DNA from: Parapedobacter flavus
Lineage (GTDB): Bacteria; Bacteroidota; Bacteroidia; Sphingobacteriales; Sphingobacteriaceae
Direction of reading: 5' to 3'
Assembly: GCF_035818675.1 (NCBI RefSeq)
Contig: NZ_JAYKZZ010000007.1
Span: 62,001 to 126,000 of the forward strand
Length of the DNA: 64,000 nucleotides
Shown here: piece by piece, positions 60,879-64,000 of the stretch
Layout of the letters: each line of letters starts with the position of its first letter
How positions within the stretch are numbered: position 1 is the first letter of the stretch
Position numbers and translations under genes: made by a program
Notes under the pieces: model-generated
Databases searched by the model: none
What the model saw: only the letters and a program-made list of their open reading frames with translations
Told to the model about the DNA's origin: nothing

Positions 60879-62165
60879 ATGAAAAGAATAATCGTTTCCC
60901 TATTCATTTTGAGTGGGTTTCTGGTTCCCGCCCACGCGCAGTCGTTCCGTGCCGCGGTGAGCAAGGTGGATATCACGCCCAGCGACTCCCAGCAGCTTTT
61001 GGGATACGGAGCCCGTAAATCCACGGGAGTCCACGACCGGATCTACCACCGCGTTGCGGTGATGGATGATGGTACGACCCGTTTTGTATTGGTATCCTCG
61101 GATATCTGCCTGGTCTCACCTTCTGAATACGATAGGGTGGCTGTGCTGCTGGAGCAGCAGCTGGGCATCCCTCCTGAAAATTTCTGGTGGTCGGTGACCC
61201 ACACACACTCGGCTCCGGAAGTTGGCCCTCCGGGGCTGGCCGAAGCATTTCTGGGGGAGCGCTATACGCATGCGTATGACAAAGCGTATACCGATGCGAC
61301 GACAGCCAAATTAGTGGATGCCGTAGCTGATGCAATCGATCGGTTGGAGCCCGCACGGCTCTCGGTGGGCTGGGGGCATGCCAACGCGAACATTAACCGC
61401 CGTGCGCGACGGGCCACTGGCGAGACCTATCTGGGGCTCAATCCGGATCTGCCGGTTGACCGGCGCATCGGCATGTTGCGACTGGACAGGCCGGACGGTT
61501 CGCCCATCGCCATCATGGCCAATTATGCGATGCATGGCACGGTGATCGGCGGTGAATGTACGCTGATCAGCGGTGATGCGCCCGGTATCGTGGCTGATTA
61601 TGTGGAGCGTGAAAGCGGTGCCACGATGCTGTTCATCAATGGAGCGGCGGGCAACATCGCGCCGATATACAGCACGCAGCCCAATCCGTTCCGGCTGCCG
61701 GAGTTTGAGGTGTTGCTGGGCGACCGTATTCTGGAGGCGAATGAGCGGATGCCCGAGGGCAGCGCAACCGTTGTTTTCAGAACAGGCAAAACCGTGGTTG
61801 AAACGCCGCAGCGGGAAGGTTTGAACTGGCCGGAATACCTCGCCGATTACAGCGGGGAGAACAGCGTAGGCGTCAAAGTGGTGAAATTACCGGTCCGTTT
61901 TCTGAAAATCAACAGCGATATCGTCATCTGGAGCGCTCCATTGGAGCTGTTCTGCGAGATTTCCAACGAAATACGCGAGCGGTCACCGTTCCCCTACACG
62001 TTCTATTATGGGTACACGAACGGATGGCTGGGGTATCTGATGACGGATGCGGAGATTCCGTTCGGCGGTTATGAGACCACGGTGACCCCATTCAAGCCCG
62101 GTGCCGGCCAGGATTTGATCGATGCGGTGCTAAGCTATATTGAAGGGGATTTGAGTAAGCCTTAG
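60879..62165 (+). CDS. Ceramidase-like (neutral/alkaline ceramidase N-terminal domain) secreted protein
   Basis: The 428-residue protein has a signal peptide (cleavage after AHAQ), the zinc motif VTHTHSAPEVGPPG, MANYAMHGTVIGG and FINGAAGNIAP. Neutral ceramidases of 600-750 residues carry a C-terminal domain that this one lacks; the truncated form is common in Bacteroidota and may cleave a different amide or ester. The ATG at 60879 lies 2 bp after the upstream stop, with the same high-GC style, so the two genes were probably acquired together. Confidence 0.88.
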   Translation: MKRIIVSLFILSGFLVPAHAQSFRAAVSKVDITPSDSQQLLGYGARKSTGVHDRIYHRVAVMDDGTTRFVLVSSDICLVSPSEYDRVAVLLEQQLGIPPENFWWSVTHTHSAPEVGPPGLAEAFLGERYTHAYDKAYTDATTAKLVDAVADAIDRLEPARLSVGWGHANANINRRARRATGETYLGLNPDLPVDRRIGMLRLDRPDGSPIAIMANYAMHGTVIGGECTLISGDAPGIVADYVERESGATMLFINGAAGNIAPIYSTQPNPFRLPEFEVLLGDRILEANERMPEGSATVVFRTGKTVVETPQREGLNWPEYLADYSGENSVGVKVVKLPVRFLKINSDIVIWSAPLELFCEISNEIRERSPFPYTFYYGYTNGWLGYLMTDAEIPFGGYETTVTPFKPGAGQDLIDAVLSYIEGDLSKP

Positions 62166-62176
62166 GATGGCTTGCT

Positions 62177-62386
62177 TTGGCGGGGCATGATACCCAGCCT
62201 GAACACACAGGGCAGACCACCCGTTTGGATTTTCTGAATGCTTTGGGCGAATACCTTGCTGCGCATGAAGAGGTATGGGTGGCTCCTGTTGGCGAGATTG
62301 CTAGTTACATAACGTCAACCCGTACGAATGGGAAGGTTGGTCAGTATCGGATGAAGAAGCAGGTAAGACCATTAACATGCTGGTAG
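62177..62386 (+). pseudogene. C-terminal fragment of a polysaccharide deacetylase-like gene
   Basis: The open frame starts without a proper initiation region and reads AGHDTQPEHTGQTTRLDFLN, ALGEYLAAHEEVWVAPVGEI, ASYI, the closing helix and strand of an NodB-like polysaccharide deacetylase (WVAT..EIA.Y). The metal-binding and catalytic residues are absent. After ASYI (near 62310) the frame is meaningless, because the sequence continues in another frame with a different domain. Confidence 0.6.
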
Positions 62387-62567
62387 ATGGAGAAGAGCTA
62401 GCGGTGACATCGAGAAGTCTGGCAGTTGGGAAACCTTCAAGACAGCCATCGTGGGTACCGTCGAGATTAGCGAAGGCAAACACCGGTTTACGGTGGTTCC
62501 TGCCGATCCGGATCTTGCCGGCCCTTTGTTGGACTTGCGGACGGTACGGCTCATCCCTCAGCGGTAA
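62311..62567 (+). pseudogene. Frameshifted C-terminal beta-sandwich domain of a glycan enzyme
   Basis: Reading from 62311 gives NPYEWEGWSVSDEEAGKTIN and MLVDGEELAV. After a frame change near 62404 it continues DIEKSGSWETFKTAIVGTVE, ISEGKHRFTVVPADPD and LLDLRTVRLIP-stop. This pattern is that of the carbohydrate-binding-like C-terminal domain of fucosidases and sulfatases (G.W.TFK...G...LP.G.H.L.V...). It is a decayed remnant. Whether it was fused to the deacetylase fragment before it is not clear. Confidence 0.6.
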
Positions 62568-62569
62568 TC

Positions 62570-62588
62570 CCAGTATGGTACAGGTTGC
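62570..62588. repeat. 19-bp direct repeat, copy 2
   Basis: CCAGTATGGTACAGGTTGC is identical to 56447-56465. It directly follows the decayed domain's stop codon and is 71 bp upstream of the GH39-like gene. Here the left arm of the inverted repeat is changed (TCCC instead of TACC). Confidence 0.75.
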
Positions 62589-62659
62589 GCCTTTTTTGGT
62601 AAAAAGGTATGTTCGCTGGTGAATGATGGTTGTTTGGTAACCAGTTAACCTTGCAGATA

Positions 62660-64000
62660 ATGACAGTTTTACGCCTTACGCTACTTTTGGTGAGTTTATT
62701 CCCCTCATTGGTCGAAGCACGACCTCATCCGATAGCGAAAGAACGGCCAGCTTCTTTAGATTCTGGATATCATGCGTTCCATGGCGATATCCGACAATCA
62801 GGTCCCGAAATAGGAAACCCGGCCGACAACATCAACGTTTGGAACTATGCCGCGGAATGGCACGGTGGTATAGAAAAGCAGCCGGCCGATTATTTCCATG
62901 AAAATTTCCCCTACGTCCGTTATGTCCAGTTGATGACCGCTGTCGGCGGAAGTGAGCAACGTGATTTGTTTAAAGATCCGCTGGACCGGTCGGTAACCGA
63001 CGACTATGATTTCTCACCCTTGATCCGGGCATGCCGGAATATCGTGGGCCAAGGGCTTATACCACATCTGAAATTAGGGAATGTACCGTTAAAATACTCG
63101 GCAGATCCTGAAATCAGCAAGGATTTTGGAGTCAATGTGCGCCCCCCATACGATTACGGTCTATGGCATGGTTATATCAAGGCAATGATGCAAACCCTCG
63201 TGGAGGAGTTTGGCGAAAAGCAGGTGCAGGCGTGGCGTTTCGGTGTGATTACCGAGTATGAGAATAAGTCGTGGTTCTCGGTTGACGACGATCCGGAGAA
63301 AACAAAGGATGCTTACTTCAAGCTGTACGACTACACCGTAGATGCGCTGGAACAGGTGTTGGGGAAAAATATCTGCGTAGGAGCACACAGCATGACAGTC
63401 TCTGAAGGGCTTTGGGATGAACGGCAACTCATTGCCCATTGTGCCCGTGGAAAAAATAATTGTACCGGAAAGACAGGCACCCGACTTGATTTTTTGGCTG
63501 CGTCGTATTATGATGAACGCCCAGGTAAACAGGTGGTTGGTAGTGCTTCTTTCGTAGAGACGATCGACCACTTAAGAGCGACAGCCATAAAGGAAGGTTT
63601 TGATCAAGTCTTTTACGGAATAGATGAAGGACGCATCCTTAACGGGCTTGATGGGAAATCCCTATTTCCGAGGGCCGTTGGGCAGACGTGGCAAGCGGCG
63701 TATGACGCTCGGATGTACCGGATGATGCTGGATGCCGATATCGACTATTTCAGCCATTGGGCTTATACGTCGCACGGTATTTTACCGGGTGTTCCATCTG
63801 TTTCGGACCAAGCATCGGCGTTATTTTATAAAATGGATGGAAGTGTCCGTCTGCCACTGGAACACAGTGCCGGAGAAAAATTGGCGGGTGAAGATGTGGG
63901 TGCTGTGGCTGCATGGGACAAGCATAAGAGGAAATTATATCTCCTAGTCTACGCTTACTCAGATTCCCTCCATCATACCGCAACCCGCGAGATATCCTGC
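62660..64000 (+). CDS. GH39-like secreted glycoside hydrolase, 3' end outside the window
   Basis: An ATG at 62660 opens a frame with no stop through 64000 (447 codons). It has a signal peptide (LRLTLLLVSLFPSLVEA), then IRQSGPEIGNPADNINVWNY, VRYVQLMTAVGG, AWRFGVITEYENKSWFSVDD, HSMTVSEGLWDE, FYGIDEGRIL and SHWAYTSHG. The order of segments resembles GH39 (beta-xylosidase/iduronidase-like) TIM barrels, with Glu in TEYEN and in IDEG as candidate acid/base and nucleophile. The specificity cannot be told. The C-terminal part is not in the window. Confidence 0.7.
   Translation, partial: MTVLRLTLLLVSLFPSLVEARPHPIAKERPASLDSGYHAFHGDIRQSGPEIGNPADNINVWNYAAEWHGGIEKQPADYFHENFPYVRYVQLMTAVGGSEQRDLFKDPLDRSVTDDYDFSPLIRACRNIVGQGLIPHLKLGNVPLKYSADPEISKDFGVNVRPPYDYGLWHGYIKAMMQTLVEEFGEKQVQAWRFGVITEYENKSWFSVDDDPEKTKDAYFKLYDYTVDALEQVLGKNICVGAHSMTVSEGLWDERQLIAHCARGKNNCTGKTGTRLDFLAASYYDERPGKQVVGSASFVETIDHLRATAIKEGFDQVFYGIDEGRILNGLDGKSLFPRAVGQTWQAAYDARMYRMMLDADIDYFSHWAYTSHGILPGVPSVSDQASALFYKMDGSVRLPLEHSAGEKLAGEDVGAVAAWDKHKRKLYLLVYAYSDSLHHTATREISC

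Overview
The window is chromosomal DNA from a member of the Bacteroidota, most likely family Sphingobacteriaceae (Parapedobacter/Pedobacter-like). This rests on the promoters (TTG-N19 to 22-TANNTTTG instead of the sigma70 consensus), a succinate dehydrogenase with a single fused cytochrome b subunit, TonB, FecR and DUF2911 families, GlnRS, an S16 protein with a long acidic tail, and many secreted sugar-active enzymes. The genus is an inference.

Layout. 1-5.8 kb: after a partial SDR gene comes a minus-strand sulfur module: thioredoxin, a DUF2892 membrane protein, a CstB-like persulfide dioxygenase-rhodanese fusion, two YeeE/YedE halves, a TauE exporter and a Crp/Fnr regulator. A 41-codon stub of a sulfide:quinone oxidoreductase-like gene lies at its left end. 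Three GTGAC-N4-GTCAC palindromes each sit 22-23 bp upstream of a -7 element, one per transcription unit, which suggests a local Crp/Fnr regulon. 6.1-7.6 kb: a decapitated serine recombinase abuts an initiator tRNA-Met gene. 7.6-42 kb: mostly core genes (era, rpsP, rimM, metF, glnS, ruvC, a lipid/glycan membrane cluster, rfbA, gmd, a 1251-residue histidine kinase, sdhCAB, tadA, superoxide dismutase, msrA), with a 13-unit 11-bp tandem repeat at 35.1 kb and a heptamer array at 37.2 kb.

43-46 kb: a CPBP protease and an intact Fic protein are followed by about 1 kb of gene remnants (YhcG/DUF1016 nuclease, a winged-helix fragment, a zeta-toxin-like kinase missing its P-loop, an ImmA/IrrE N-terminus). 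The last remnant runs into the 3' stub of an ECF sigma factor gene, leaving its FecR anti-sigma partner orphaned. 48-64 kb: an accessory catabolic region with a glycerophosphodiesterase, a secreted FAD oxidoreductase, a GMC oxidoreductase with its small subunit, a metallophosphoesterase, an exo/endonuclease/phosphatase, a DUF417/AraC pair, a Tat-exported PHP protein, a GC-rich lipoprotein cytochrome/HEAT dehydrogenase with a ceramidase-like enzyme, glycan-enzyme fragments and a GH39-like glycosidase that runs off the end.

The strongest candidate for something not previously described is the three-promoter sulfur regulon. The second is the defence/toxin gene graveyard inserted into a sigma/anti-sigma pair.
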